Assembly (NCBI RefSeq): GCF_000372725.1
Contig: NW_005198965.1
Location: forward strand, 684,156-748,155
Source of the DNA: Emiliania huxleyi CCMP1516
Taxonomy: Eukaryota > Haptophyta > Isochrysidales > Noelaerhabdaceae
DNA length: 64,000 nt
Direction of reading: 5' to 3'
Made by a program: the position numbers and the translations under genes. The notes under the pieces were generated by a model. The model saw nothing but the letters and a program-made list of their open reading frames with translations, had not been told where the DNA came from and ran no database searches. How positions within the stretch are numbered: position 1 is the stretch's first letter; each line of letters starts with the position of its first letter. Of the stretch, positions 9,372 to 20,690 are shown piece by piece.

Positions 9372-12162
9372 ATGCTGTACAGGCGTGACGATGTGGCGCA
9401 GCTGTACCAGCGGATCAGGGAATGCTCTGCCGCGAGCCCCGCCGCCGTCACGGTGCTCATCCTCGTCTCGCTTGAGGCCGATGGGGTTGTCACGTGCGCG
9501 ATGCTGACGGTACGCTCGGCACGCTTGGTTCGCCCGGCCGCCTGTCTACGAGCCATCGCGGCACCGCCGCACCCGCACGCCGCCCACCGCCGCCCGGCCC
9601 CATCCCTCGCAGAAGCTGCTCGAGCAGGACGAGATACCGCACAAGGTGAAGCCGATTAAGGACTACGGTGCACGCCGCGACACGCGTGCCACGGTGTGGC
9701 GTCGGCGCGTCCTCACCGCGCGCGCCGCCTCTGCAGGCGCACTCGGCGAGGTCTTCGAGAACGACATCGTGGACGATGCAGAGCTGCGCAACATTGTGCT
9801 GCTGCAGTGCGGAGCGATTGTCGACCTGTTTGACATGCTCGGCGGCAGGCTGGCGGAGATGGATGCGGAGCGGGCGGGCGGGCCGCGCTCCTTCGATGAG
9901 ACGCCGCACCCTGAGTGCCGCTTTTGGATTTTGGACTCGCACCGACCTGTCGCTGTTGAGAATGTGACCCGCCGCCCCGCCGCCCCGCCGCCCCACCCAG
10001 CTGCTCCGCCCTGACCGGCCCGCCGCCTGCTGGGCAGGCGACGTGTGGTGAGAGGCTGTGCGTGCTCCACGATGACGAGCCGAACGAGGATCTCGACGCG
10101 CTCGTCGAGCAGGAGCACATCCTCAACGACCCAGACTTCCAAGACGAGGAGGACGAGGACGAGGAGGACGGCCGGCCGACGCAGCGGCGGCGGCTCGACC
10201 CGTCCGCGTACGCGCAGCTGTCGCCCGACTCGAGGGCGTCGCAGTTCCACGCGGTGCGGCGGCTGCAGGTGCAGTACTACGCCTCCTCGTGGCGCGCCGC
10301 CGCCTCCGCCGTCCTCATGTACCGCCTCGTCACCGACCTGAACCGCACGTCAAACTGCATGCTCTGGCTCGCGGCGGTGCGGACCAAAAGAGAGGAGACG
10401 AGAGGAGACGAGAGCGCCCGACGCCACGTGCTCCCGCTCGCGGCGGTGGGGAGTGCGCGGCTCGGCNNNNNNNNNNNNNNNNNNNNNNNNNNNNNNNNNN
10501 NNNNNNNNNNNNNNNNNNNNNNNNNNNNNNNNNNNNNNNNNNNNNNNNNNNNNNNNNNNNNNNNNNNNNNNNNNNNNNNNNNNNNNNNNNNNNNNNNNNN
10601 NNNNNNNNNNNNNNNNNNNNNNNNNNNNNNNNNNNNNNNNNNNNNNNNNNNNNNNNNNNNNNNNNNNNNNNNNNNNNNNNNNNNNNNNNNNNNNNNNNNN
10701 NNNNNNNNNNNNNNNNNNNNNNNNNNNNNNNNNNNNNNNNNNNNNNNNNNNNNNNNNNNNNNNNNNNNNNNNNNNNNNNNNNNNNNNNNNNNNNNNNNNN
10801 NNNNNNNNNNNNNNNNNNNNNNNNNNNNNNNNNNNNNNNNNNNNNNNNNNNNNNNNNNNNNNNNNNNNNNNNNNNNNNNNNNNNNNNNNNNNNNNNNNNN
10901 NNNNNNNNNNNNNNNNNNNNNNNNNNNNNNNNNNNNNNNNNNNNNNNNNNNNNNNNNNNNNNNNNNNNNNNNNNNNNNNNNNNNNNNNNNNNNNNNNNNN
11001 NNNNNNNNNNNNNNNNNNNNNNNNNNNNNNNNNNNNNNNNNNNNNNNNNNNNNNNNNNNNNNNNNNNNNNNNNNNNNNNNNNNNNNNNNNNNNNNNNNNN
11101 NNNNNNNNNNNNNNNNNNNNNNNNNNNNNNNNNNNNNNNNNNNNNNNNNNNNNNNNNNNNNNNNNNNNNNNNNNNNNNNNNNNNNNNNNNNNNNNNNNNN
11201 NNNNNNNNNNNNNNNNNNNNNNNNNNNNNNNNNNNNNNNNNNNNNNNNNNNNNNNNNNNNNNNNNNNNNNNNNNNNNNNNNNNNNNNNNNNNNNNNNNNN
11301 NNNNNNNNNNNNNNNNNNNNNNNNNNNNNNNNNNNNNNNNNNNNNNNNNNNNNNNNNNNNNNNNNNNNNNNNNNNNNNNNNNNNNNNNNNNNNNNNNNNN
11401 NNNNNNNNNNNNNNNNNNNNNNNNNNNNNNNNNNNNNNNNNNNNNNNNNNNCACGCGCTCCGCATGCTCACCTCGAGCAGCGCAAAGGCGCGCGAGGAGG
11501 TGCAGCAGCGCGGCATCGAGCGCTCCAAAGAGCTCATGCGCGCGATGATCTCGACGGGCCATTCCGTCCTCGCGACGAGGAACTTCGAGCAGCTCGGCGA
11601 CTTTACGCAGGCAGAGGCGGCAGAGGCGGCGGGGCCGCCGCGCGTGCCCGTGCCGACTCGCGACTCGCTCCCCCCCCCCCCCCCCACTCGCCGTTTGCAG
11701 GTCATCCTGCGCGAGTCGGTGGAGACTGAGAAGTTCACGCAGGAGCAGTCGCTCACGAAGCTCGCCCTCTTCCTCGCCGACGCGCTGCGCGAGACGCGCA
11801 AAAACTCGAAGGAGGCCATCCCGGTCCTGATCGCAGCGCCGAAGAAGGACCGTACGCACCTCGTCGTCGCGGTGCTCGGCTCGGCGCGCTTCTGGGGCCC
11901 CAGCGGCGGGCGAAACGCGTTCGGGAAGGCCTTCCTCGAGGCAGCGCGAGACCCGCGCGTCAAGGTGCGGACGGTCCCGCGCCCGCACTCTCCTGCCCCC
12001 GTGCCGCCCCCCCCCTCGCCCCCCCCTCTCCGCCTATCTCCCCGCCTCGCTCTCCAGGCGCGCGTGGCGCACGAGTCCTTCGAGTCCGCCGTCTGCCGCG
12101 TCGCCTCGGACGATTTGCGCAACTTCCTCGAGGGGGTCGCCCTCAACTACGATGTCGCATAG
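9372..12162 (+). CDS. CDC45: CDC45 replication initiation factor (interrupted by gap)
   Basis: Exons visible: 9372-9509, 9613-9667, 9737-9963, 10038-10376, then the gap, then about 11452-11610, 11701-11964 and 12058-12162. The N-terminus (TVLILVSLEADGVVTCAML, then LLEQDEIPHKVKPI and NIVLLQCGAIVDLFDML) matches the Cdc45 DHH-like domain. An acidic stretch (FQDEEDEDEEDG) follows, as in other Cdc45 proteins. After the gap come PVLIAAPKKD, GRNAFGKAFLEAA and RVAHESFESAV, typical of the C-terminus. Cdc45 is part of the CMG helicase with MCM2-7 and GINS and acts in the nucleus. The intron at 11611-11700 uses a GC donor (CAG|GCAGAG); the others visible use GT. Middle exons are lost in the gap, so the protein cannot be completed. 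Confidence 0.85.
10467..11451. other. Assembly gap (N), 985 bp
   Basis: Run of N inside CDC45. Reading frames drawn through it are artefacts. Confidence 0.99.
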
Positions 12163-12309
12163 CCCGCCATGCTCCCGACTAGAGTTCCTAAGTCTACAAT
12201 AGCGTCTGACACTCTGTGAGCCCCCCTTCCCCGTGCCGCATGCGAACGTGCGCTCGCGGTCGTCCTGGAGGGGGCGTATTTTGAGAGCCGTCTCTCGGCA
12301 GCTCTGCTG

Positions 12310-12412
12310 TAAATAAATAAATAAATAAATAAAACGGACACCTCTACTAGGAGATGGGTAAAAAGGAACAGGTCCCCGCCCTGCGGTCTTTGTGCAGGGT
12401 TCTTTGTGGGTG
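12310..12412 (-). mobile_element. 5'-truncated LINE (family A) 3' end
   Basis: On the minus strand the sequence runs from CACAAAGAACCCTGCACAAA to a (TTTA)n tail at about 12310-12333. Matching blocks occur at 17741, 32098, 43221 and 59920. Match to the family consensus stops near 12412. No clear target-site duplication was found for this copy. Confidence 0.7.
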
Positions 12413-12864
12413 TAGGGGTCGGGACAGGTCGCCAGAAAAATAAATTCGAGGTCCCCAAAAACAAATAAATTCCAGGTCGCCAAAAATCCTCAAATCCAGC
12501 CTCGCTTCGACTTCGATGGCCTCCGACTCTCCGTCTCATGCGCGACCCGGCCGGGCTAGTCCGCTAGCCGCCCGGCCGATCTGCTGCGCTTCCAGGCGAG
12601 GTTTGGGGCACCACCGCGCCCTATGGCAGCGCTCCAGGGCCTCCGTTTTGCGCGGGAAAGGTGATCCGTGGCAGTTGGCGAGCTTTTCACTGGCTGCTGC
12701 AGCCCAGCCTCCTGATGCTTGGAGCGGCCCAAACCCAGCCAAACCCAGCGGAACCGACGCAGCCAGCAGGTGTTCAGCGCGCCCCGCCCTTGGATCCACC
12801 CACAGTGCGGCCCACAGCCGCGTGCAGCCCTGCAAACTCACACGCTCTGCGCCGCTCTGCGCAG

Positions 12865-15800
12865 GCGGGCCCGTCTGCCTGGGCAACAGCGAGCAGGTCG
12901 TGGCGAGTCTGCACTTCTTCGACTCCCTGTCCGACGAGCAGAAGCGGCTCTGGGAGGAGATGCAGTCGCCGGCCGCGCCGATGGCGGTCGAGCCCGAGGA
13001 CAGCTCAATCTTTGCGGCCGCTCCCGCGCCACTCGCGCCGACGCCCGATGGACCTTTCTACGCCCCGGGCAAGGCGGCGGCGACGGTGATCGAGGTGCAG
13101 GTCATCGGCACACTCGTGCTGCTCTACTTCCGCTCGGACGTGCGCGCCGCGCAGCAGTGGGTCTTGAACGCGGAGAGCGACGCCGACCGAGTTGGCCGCT
13201 GCGGCCTCGACGGCCAGGTGTGGGCGCCGCCTTCCTCCTCTCCGACCTGGGCAACGCACGGCCCCGTGCTGAAGCCCCTCGACACCGCGCTGTCGGTCCG
13301 GATCGGCGGCGGCGAGGTCGAGACCGCCGCCGCCGTGGTGAGCACGTGGAGCGGCTCCGTCGGCGTCGTCACGCCAGCTCAAGTTGACGCTTACGTCGTC
13401 GCGCTGCGCGCGCCCAAGTCCAAGCGCAGGATCGCCGGGCCGGTGCGCAACAGTAGCGGCAACGCGTCGCCGCGGCATGTGGCCGCGATTCCGGCGGTGG
13501 CGGCGCTGCTGCGCGTGAGCGGCCGAGTTCTTCGAGATCGCGTGGCCGTCCTCGCCACTGAGCCAACGTTCGAGCCGAAGTGCTCCAAGGCGGTGCTGCA
13601 CGAGCGTCTCGAGGCGGCGGAGCAGCAGAACAAGGAGCTGCAGCAGAAGCTCACGCACGCGAACCAGCTCAAGTCGCAGGCGCAGCGGCTCGCCAAGGAG
13701 AAGGGCAAGATCCGCATCGCCGACACGGTCGCCGCGCAGGTCAGCAAGGTCCGCTCTCGCCTCGAGAGCGAGTACGACGACAAGCTGCTGCGCGAGAAGG
13801 CGCGCGCGCAGGGCGAGCTCGAGCGGGCGACCGGCGCGATCGAGAAGAAGCTGGTGCAGGCGAAGCGGCTGAAGACGGACGCGCACGCGGAGAAGCGGGG
13901 CGAGCGGGCCAGGGCGGAGGCGCTGAGCGAGCTCGCCGACACGCGGCTGGACAAGTTGAAGGCGCTCAAGGATAAGCTGGCCGCGACGGAGGCGGAGTGC
14001 GAGGAGCTCAAGGCGCAGCCCGGCGCCGACCCGACCGAGATGGAGACGCTCTACGAGTCCCAGGGGAAGGTGCTCGCCATGGACGTGTGGGAGAGGGAGG
14101 CGCGCGGCGCGGGCGGCGGCAAGGGCGCCAAGAAGTTCGGCTTCCTCTGGCGCACCACCGCCTTCGCGATGATGTCCAACATGACGCCGCAGTCCGCCGT
14201 GGTCCCGAACGTGCGCTGCGTCCTTCGCGCCGTCGCGCCGTGGCTCAGCATCGACGAGCCGTCGTCACGCGCGCTGACTGAGTGGCGGTTCGAGTTGCGC
14301 TTCATCGAGGAGGCGCTCGCCTTCATGGAGGTCGCCGGCGCGTACAGCATCCGCATGATGGGCTTCGACGGGACGACAAAGTTCGGGAAGCCAATGATGA
14401 CTTCGAACGTCGTCATCGAGCCCAAGAAGGGCGCCCCCCTCAAGGCGGTGATCCTGCGCGCCTCCTACCTCTCCCCGGACGGCACCGCCGCGGGCGAGGC
14501 CAAGACGATCGAGACGAAGTGCTTTGCCCGCGGGCGCGACTTTATCAACCGGTTGATGCGGCGCTGGCGGTTGATGCACCCGGGCGTGCCGTGGCCCGGA
14601 CCTGAGGCTGCCGCTCTCTCCTTGGCGCGGCTCGCAGGCGGCGGCGCGCTCATGTCCGACACGTGCCCCACGGCCGAGAAGACCAAGCGGCTGCTCTCCG
14701 AGATTATCAAGGAGCAGGCGACGGAGATGGCGCGCGAGAAGATGGGCGACGCCTGGGACGGCCTCTCGGTCGAGGAGAAGGAGCACGAGCTGCGCGTCCA
14801 CCTGCTCGACTGCCACCAGCACATGCGGAACATCTTCCTGAAGGAGATGTCCGGCGCGCAGGCGCGGCACGTCGCGGAGGAGCTCAAGCCGCACTTGGAT
14901 AACTTCAGCGCGTGGGAGCGCATGTCGACCGACTTCACGCAGCTGCTGCGCGCGACGTACAAGGAGCTGCACCACACGCAGCGCTACTACAAGGGCAAGG
15001 GCGTCGAGTTCTCGGCGTGGCTACTCGCGAACTACCCCTCCGCGTTTGCGATCCACTTCGAGCGCGCCGATGGCGGCCGCCAGGTGACGCGCCCACCGGA
15101 TTGCGGCGTGTCTGATCTCCCCGCAATCTCCCCACAATCTCAGCCGCGTCTCGCCCCGCAGGACCTCGACTACGACGCGGCCATCGCGATGTACGTCAAC
15201 CGCAAGTACATCGTCGAGTTCCTCGCCATGCTCGTCTTCTCGAACGACCACTCGAACGTCCTCGAGGACTTTCTGTACGTCTGCTTTACCGCGAACGAGT
15301 ACATCGCCATGACGCGCGCGAACGCCGTCATCGACCTGCTGATCTCGCGTCCGTACCGCTGGCTCGCTGGCAACACGTTCGACACGTCGAAGCTTACGAA
15401 CTGGTCGCCCCTGAGCATGAACCGCGCGCTCGACTGCGTGTACACCATCCTGGAGCGGGCGGCGGCCGACGGCAGCGTGCTGCTCGACTCGTCGCTCGAC
15501 GTCTACGCCCCGATCACCGCGGAGCAGCGCGGGTTTGCCGAGTGGCGCAGCTACACGTACGAGGAGGAGACGGTGCTCGCCCCCGACGGCAAGACGCCGC
15601 TCCTGCTCTACAAGCTGGCGCTCGGCGAGCTCCTCAATCCGACCGACCCGACCAACATCGCCTCGCGCGCCAAGACGGTGGAGTACCTCGAGGTGCAGGC
15701 GGCCGGCGGCCTGCGCAAGCTTCGCGACATGAAGCTCGCACTGGCGAAGCACGTGACGGCGCTCGGCGGCGCCTACGCGTACGAGGCGATGGAGCAGGCG

Positions 15801-17155
15801 CACGTCGACACGATCGGCCTCGACGCGACCAACGACCGGCTGGCCGAGTCCGTCTTTGGCCGCGTCGACATGATTATGCGTCGCTATCCGGGCATCACCG
15901 TCGAGGCTGCCTCCGCCTTGGCGCAGGCGCTGTCGACGAAATCGTTCGAGTCCGACGGCGCCTTCTGGCAGCTGAGCCGCGAGATGCAGGAGGTGCTCCT
16001 CGAGGAGGCTCGGCTCTCGGTGCGCTCGGAGCGCGCCGTCGACCGGGCGCACCACAAGGCGCCGCTCTATCCTTCACCAGTAGCAGCCCGCCGGCGGGTA
16101 AGAGAGCGCGCTCCCTCCCTCCCTCGCCGCAGGAGCATGACGTCTACGTCGCCCACAAGCGCAAGACCAACTCCCAGCTCGAGCTGGACGCGCTCGTCAG
16201 GCGCTACGGCCTCGCGCTCTCCTTCTTCCAGCGCTGGCAGACGCGCGGCGTGAGCTCCATCCGCGAGATGACGGTCCAGCTCGCCAAGATCGCGGGCAAC
16301 CAGGCCAAGCTCGACTGGCTCCGAGAGCAGTGCGAGATGCGGGTCATCGGCCTGAGCTTCAACTACCAGCTGCAGTGGGGCTCGAGCAAGGACGAGGACA
16401 TCGGCACCGTCGAGGACCTGACCGGCCACCTCAAGGAGATCCTCGAGGAGGAGCAGGAGCGGCGGGGCGCGTGCGAGCTGCCGGACCGCTGCCCCATCCC
16501 GACCGTGCGGCGCAAGACGTTCAAGGAGCTGGGCACGCCGACCCGTCAGGCGAAGGAGATTGCGAGCCGGGTCCAGGAGTACGGGGCGGAAGAGCTGCTG
16601 GAGCGGGCGGAGCGCGAGCGCGTGCGGCTCGAGGAGGCGGGCGAGATCGACCGCGTGGCGGACGAGAACCCCGAGGAGGCGCCGCCCTGCGACGACTCGC
16701 TCGTGGGGGCGGAGCTGGAGATCTGCTGGCGCTACTGGGTGCCTTACACCGACGCGAGCGGCAGGCAGCGCCGGAAGGGGGCGAAGATGTGGTGCCTCGG
16801 CACCGTTGTGCAGGTGTGTCGTCGCCCGACCAGCCGCCTCCCCATGCCACTCGTCCACCTCGCACACACTCATGCCACATGATGCTCACTGCGCCCACTC
16901 GCCCCAATCGCGCAGATCGCCAACGGCACGACCGACAAGCAGGAGCCCGACAAGCCAAGGTGCAAAAAGCTCGCCAAGGCCGGCGCGGCGCGCATCCGTT
17001 GGCCGGCAGACGCCGAGCGCGACGAGCCCGAGTCGTGGTCATGGGAGATCCTGACCGAGGCCAACTTCAACGACGACGTGCACATCGGCTGGAGGCTGTC
17101 GGAGGGCGAGCTGCGGAGGCGCGCCGGTGCGCGCAAGGGGCGCGCGGCCATGTAG
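12865..17155 (+). CDS. Large protein with hAT-like transposase motifs and extra C-terminal domain
   Basis: Exons 12865(5' end unsure)-15083, 15162-16058, 16133-16813 and 16916-17155, about 1,345 aa; the first in-frame ATG after 12865 is at 12960. The N-terminal third ends in a long coiled coil (nt 13580-14040). Then come GFDGTTKFGKP (D codon 14367), ALMSDTCPTAEKT (D 14658), LLDCHQHMRN (14808) and NDRLAESVFG (E 15846). The order D, D with a CxxH-like element, and late E in an ESVFG motif resembles the hAT RNase H-fold transposases, but the match is by motif only. The last 200 residues form a separate domain (EICWRYWVPY, MWCLGTVVQIANGTT, RIRWPADAE) that I recall only loosely from algal mobile-element proteins. 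Introns: GT at 15084, GC at 16059 (HHK|EHDVY), GT at 16814. Terminal inverted repeats were not identified, so it may be an element or a domesticated gene. Confidence 0.6.
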
Positions 17156-17366
17156 TGGCCCTCTAGAGGCCCGCGATCGCGGTAGAGCGCGCGTCCGCAC
17201 AGCGCAGCAGCCGGAAAGTTGCACAATGTGTGTGTCCGTTGTGGGTGTCCCTGCGGTCGCCAGGCTGTCGCCATTGGCTTGTGTGACTGCCCGTGGCAAG
17301 TGCTTTGCGCGGGTGTACGAAATTAAGCCCGACGGCTTACCGCTAAAATCGCGGATTTTCCCCTCC

Positions 17367-17728
17367 CGACCCCTAGTGGGTGTGGTCGGCGACTAGCCGG
17401 GGTCGTCCTCCCGATGGGGGACTAGCACTAGCCGTCTTCCACATGGTCCCTCGGGTCCCTGCTGCTCCTAATCTCGTCGTACATCCTCCTGCTGATCTCC
17501 GCAACATCCTGCTCCCTCCCTCGTCTCGCCCTGCGCGTCTGCTCCGCCTCCCCGTCGTCCGCCCTGCGTCGTCTGGTGACGGGTCCTCCATAGTCGGTTG
17601 AGGTCGCCGCCCTCCTCGTGCCTCTTCCCAACGTTCCCTCGGCGGCCGATGCCGTCTGCTCCGGCTCCCCAGTCCCCGGGTCTGCCCTGCCCTCGTCTGC
17701 GCTAGCTTCTGTTTCGTCGGATATTGTG
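17367..17728 (-). mobile_element. LINE family A body fragment, 3' end missing
   Basis: Matches 43319-43670 and 60022-60310 almost base for base, beginning GTGGGTGTGGTCGGCGACT and including CTTCCCAACGTTCCCTCGGC. On the minus strand this encodes the Arg/Glu-rich C-terminus ending RDHVEDG. The (TTTA)n tail expected on its left is absent. Between the transposase-like gene (17155) and this copy there is no supported gene. Confidence 0.75.
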
Positions 17729-17740
17729 CGTCAAGTGTAA

Positions 17741-17853
17741 ATAAATAAATAAAACGGACACCTCTACTAGGAGATGGGTAAAAAGGAACAGGTCCCCGCC
17801 CTGCGGTCTTTGTGCAGGGTTCTTTGTGGGTGTGGTCGGCGACTAGCCGGGGT
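17741..17853 (-). mobile_element. Short LINE family A insertion with target-site duplication
   Basis: A 113-bp 3' end piece with (TTTA)n tail. CGTCAAGTGTAA occurs at 17729-17740 and again at 17854-17865, immediately flanking the insert, as a 12-bp target-site duplication. The insert overlaps in sequence with the end of the neighbouring fragment at 17367-17728. From 17866 to 19103 no gene is supported; a (GGTA)n tract lies at about 18644-18735. Confidence 0.75.
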
Positions 17854-18639
17854 CGTCAAGTGTAATATTATACCTCCAGAGTGTAATTCTTTTTGCGCGC
17901 CGCTAAAATTCTTTTTGTGGTTTGGCGGGAGAGCTGGCCGCCGATCGCTCGGCCTGGCGCGCCACGTGGCGCCAGACCGCAGACGGCAGACGCTGTGCCT
18001 GTGGAGAGGACGCAGGCGCCCGCCCGACGCCTTCTTTGCCCTGTCTTTGCCATGCCGGCGAGGGCCAGGCCGCCCTCCCCGCGCCATTGCGCGCACTAAA
18101 CCAGTGCGCGCATGCTTGGCGAGAACCAATGCAGCGATGGACATCTCGCTGCAGGCGCTCGCGGGCCGTGAGTGGGGGTCCCCACTGCTGCCCCTCTGAC
18201 TATACTTTTGTCTCTGGTTATGCCTTTCCCTGAGAACGCACACAACGCCTCGTGTGTAATGCCCTGCGTTCCGCGAGTGCGTGTGCCCCGTCGTCCATGC
18301 TAGGCGGCCGGCTAGCATGTGTGTACAAACACTCGCTTGGCCAGGTGTGTATTCTTTTTGCTTGGGGCGGACAGCATGCCGGGGTAGGTAGGGTAGGTCT
18401 GGGCGCTCCCATCGGGTTTTTCCCTCTCTTCACGCCGGAATTTTCAAAAAAAAGAAATTTTCGGCGAAAATCACGACGTCAACCCTCCCCAAGTGGGTGA
18501 TCTGGTGCTTGTAGGGCTTGATAGTGGCCTGCCATGTCACAGGAAGGACTGTGATTGCAGGGAGAGTACCACCAGCCATCACTTTAGTTGGTATAGTACC
18601 CCACCTTCACCCATCGAGTGATTTCTTTTTTAGTTTCCC

Positions 18640-18735
18640 ATAAGTAGGGTAGGTAGGTAGGTAGGTAGGTAGGGGCACCGCAGGGGCCGGTCAGGTTTTT
18701 CCAGAATTTCAGCATGCTGTAGGTAGGTAGGTAGA
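18640..18735. repeat. (GTAG)n tracts
   Basis: Two runs of GTAGGTAGGTAG at 18644-18674 and 18719-18734 separated by unique sequence; a shorter one lies near 18382. They produce Tyr/Leu/Pro repeats on the minus strand and no real protein. Confidence 0.8.
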
Positions 18736-19103
18736 AAGGTGAAGAACAGCCAGGCTCGGACTGGACACCAACGCGGTATGGGTGGACGCTGGACAGATGA
18801 TGACGACACGCACGAGCGACACACAGACACAAACAGGCTCACAAGACACACAGCCAGCGGGCTGCCACACACCCTGAGTCGGCTTACACATAACTCAAGG
18901 CCATATCCTCCCTGTCGCCCCCCCCAGCACTCCACGGTGCCAAGAGTACAAACAAGGGCACAACGACACAACAGACGACAGGAAGTGACATGCGATGCTG
19001 TCCGCCCCAGGCAAAAGAATACAAACCGGGCTTGGCGGGAGCTGGGAAGCACTCTTTCGCCTACGCGGTGCAGGTCGCCTCCAGTGCCAGGCCCGCAAGA
19101 CTG

Positions 19104-20091
19104 ATGCCGCGGAAGCGCTCCAGGGATGGCGATGAGGATCCGGAGGCGTCCCAGCCCCCGGCTTCCCAGGCGGCGTCTCAGGCGACGCAGGCGCCCCCTT
19201 TGGAAGCCGCGGAGCTCGAGAAGCTGAGCGCTACCGCCGTCCGCTTTGTGCTGATGCGTGAGCACAGCCGCAAGCTGCTGGCGAGGACGGAGCTCAAGGA
19301 GGCCGTGCTCGGCAAGGACCGGACGGACCGTGGCGGAAAGATTATCAAGGCGGTCATCGCCGCCGCCAACGAGAAGCTGCGCCACCTCTGCGGCCTGGAG
19401 CTGGCCACCGCCAACTCGGCTGCGGACGCCGCGCCCGACGCCTCGCAAGCCGCCGGCCCATCGCAGGCGGAGGCGACGCAGGAGGCGACGCAGGAGCGGG
19501 CGGTGGGCGGTGGCGCGGCCTCCAAGCTCCTCCTCGTCAACGTGCTCCCCCACGCAGTCGCGCCCGAGCCGGCGGACGGCAAGCTCGTCTTCTACGCGCT
19601 GGTGCGCAGCTGGCGAGTGGTGTTGGGTCGCCCGAGCAGCGCGCCCACGCGTGTCGGCCTGCGCAGGTGGAGACGGTCCTCAACCTGCTGAGCGACCACG
19701 GCGGCAGGCTGCCCGAGAGCGAGCTGACCGAGACCTGGCTCCCCAAGCTCGGACTCAAAGAGAAGGACACGCTGCCCGGCCTCGGTACCGCAAAGGCGAG
19801 CCGCCCGCCCCCGGGCTGCCGCGGCCGGCCACGCGCGCCCACCCCCACTCCGCGACGGCCCCGCGCCCCTGCCGCAGGTGTGTGACCTCATCTCGAAGCG
19901 GATGGTGACCGAGGGCTTTCTTGTCAAGACGCAAGGAGAGCCGCGCCGCTGCGAGGGCGCTGGGCGGGCCAACCCGCTGCAACACTCACCGACCCGTCCC
20001 GTGCCCAGGTGCGTATGCGCAGGGCCCGCGCGCAGTGCTCTCCCGCAGCTCCGAGGCGGCAAATACCTTCCGAGGTGAGCTCGAGGGCTGA
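19104..20091 (+). CDS. NSE3: NSE3, MAGE-domain subunit of SMC5/6
   Basis: Start ATG at 19104 (MPRKRSRDGDEDPEAS) gives a basic and Gln/Ala/Ser-rich N-terminal tail. The MAGE homology domain follows: LSATAVRFVLMREHSRKLL, then a helix with IIKAVIAAANEKLRHLCGLE, and LLLVNVLPHAV. Exon 2 (19667-19795) has VETVLNLLSDHGGRLPE and exon 3 (19878 on) VCDLISKRMVTEGFLV, the second winged helix. A last exon from 20009 carries YAQGPRAVLSRSSEAA, matching the conserved Y-x-x-GPRA of NSE3. Introns: GT at 19602 and GC at 19796 (AAG|GCGAGC); the third donor, between about 19935 and 19970, is unresolved. NSE3 binds NSE1 and NSE4 in the SMC5/6 complex for DNA repair and chromosome segregation. Confidence 0.75.
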
Positions 20092-20575
20092 GAGGAGTCA
20101 CCGCAACGCGCATTGGACCCTCGCTTGTGCCACTCGGGCCGAGATGAACGCTCTCGGGTTGCGGGAGGCGGCGGAGAGGACTGAGGAGCCACCCAAGCTT
20201 ATGCGTGCCGGCCGTCCGTTTTGGTCGGAGACGCGCGCGTGTCGGAGGTGGCATCCCACTCTATGCGCGTCTCTGGAGCGCCCTGCGCACTGCGTGGCGC
20301 GCGCGCCTGTGGGCCCGGGAGCACGAGAGAGACCCCCCGAGAGTATGCCGCCGATGTGTTTACTGAATACTTTAACATGGACAACACGCGCACCACACCG
20401 GCGGCCGCAAACGTGGGAAAACGCTGTGCATCGCTCCACTCTCTCTTGACGATTTTTTTTGGGTTTATTGCGAACAAAATCTGCAAAACAATTCGCATCG
20501 CAACACGTGTGTCGTTAGCCTGGTAGGTGTGTGGGCGGCCAGTTTGTGTGTGTGTGTGTGTCTCTCATCTCTCTC

Positions 20576-20578
<3 letters not shown>

Positions 20579-20652
<74 letters not shown>

Positions 20653-20671
20653 TGTGTGTGTGTGTGTGTGT
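20579..20671. repeat. Compound (TC)n(TG)n microsatellite
   Basis: TC tract 20579-20612 runs directly into a TG tract to about 20671, with one TA interruption. A shorter TG tract precedes it near 20544-20560. No coding content. Confidence 0.95.
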
Positions 20672-20690
20672 ACGCACGAGCCCGACGGGC

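Noticed and set aside
10062-12162. Several 400-600 aa ORFs containing long X stretches
   Set aside because: They run through the N gap. Only short parts belong to CDC45 exons.
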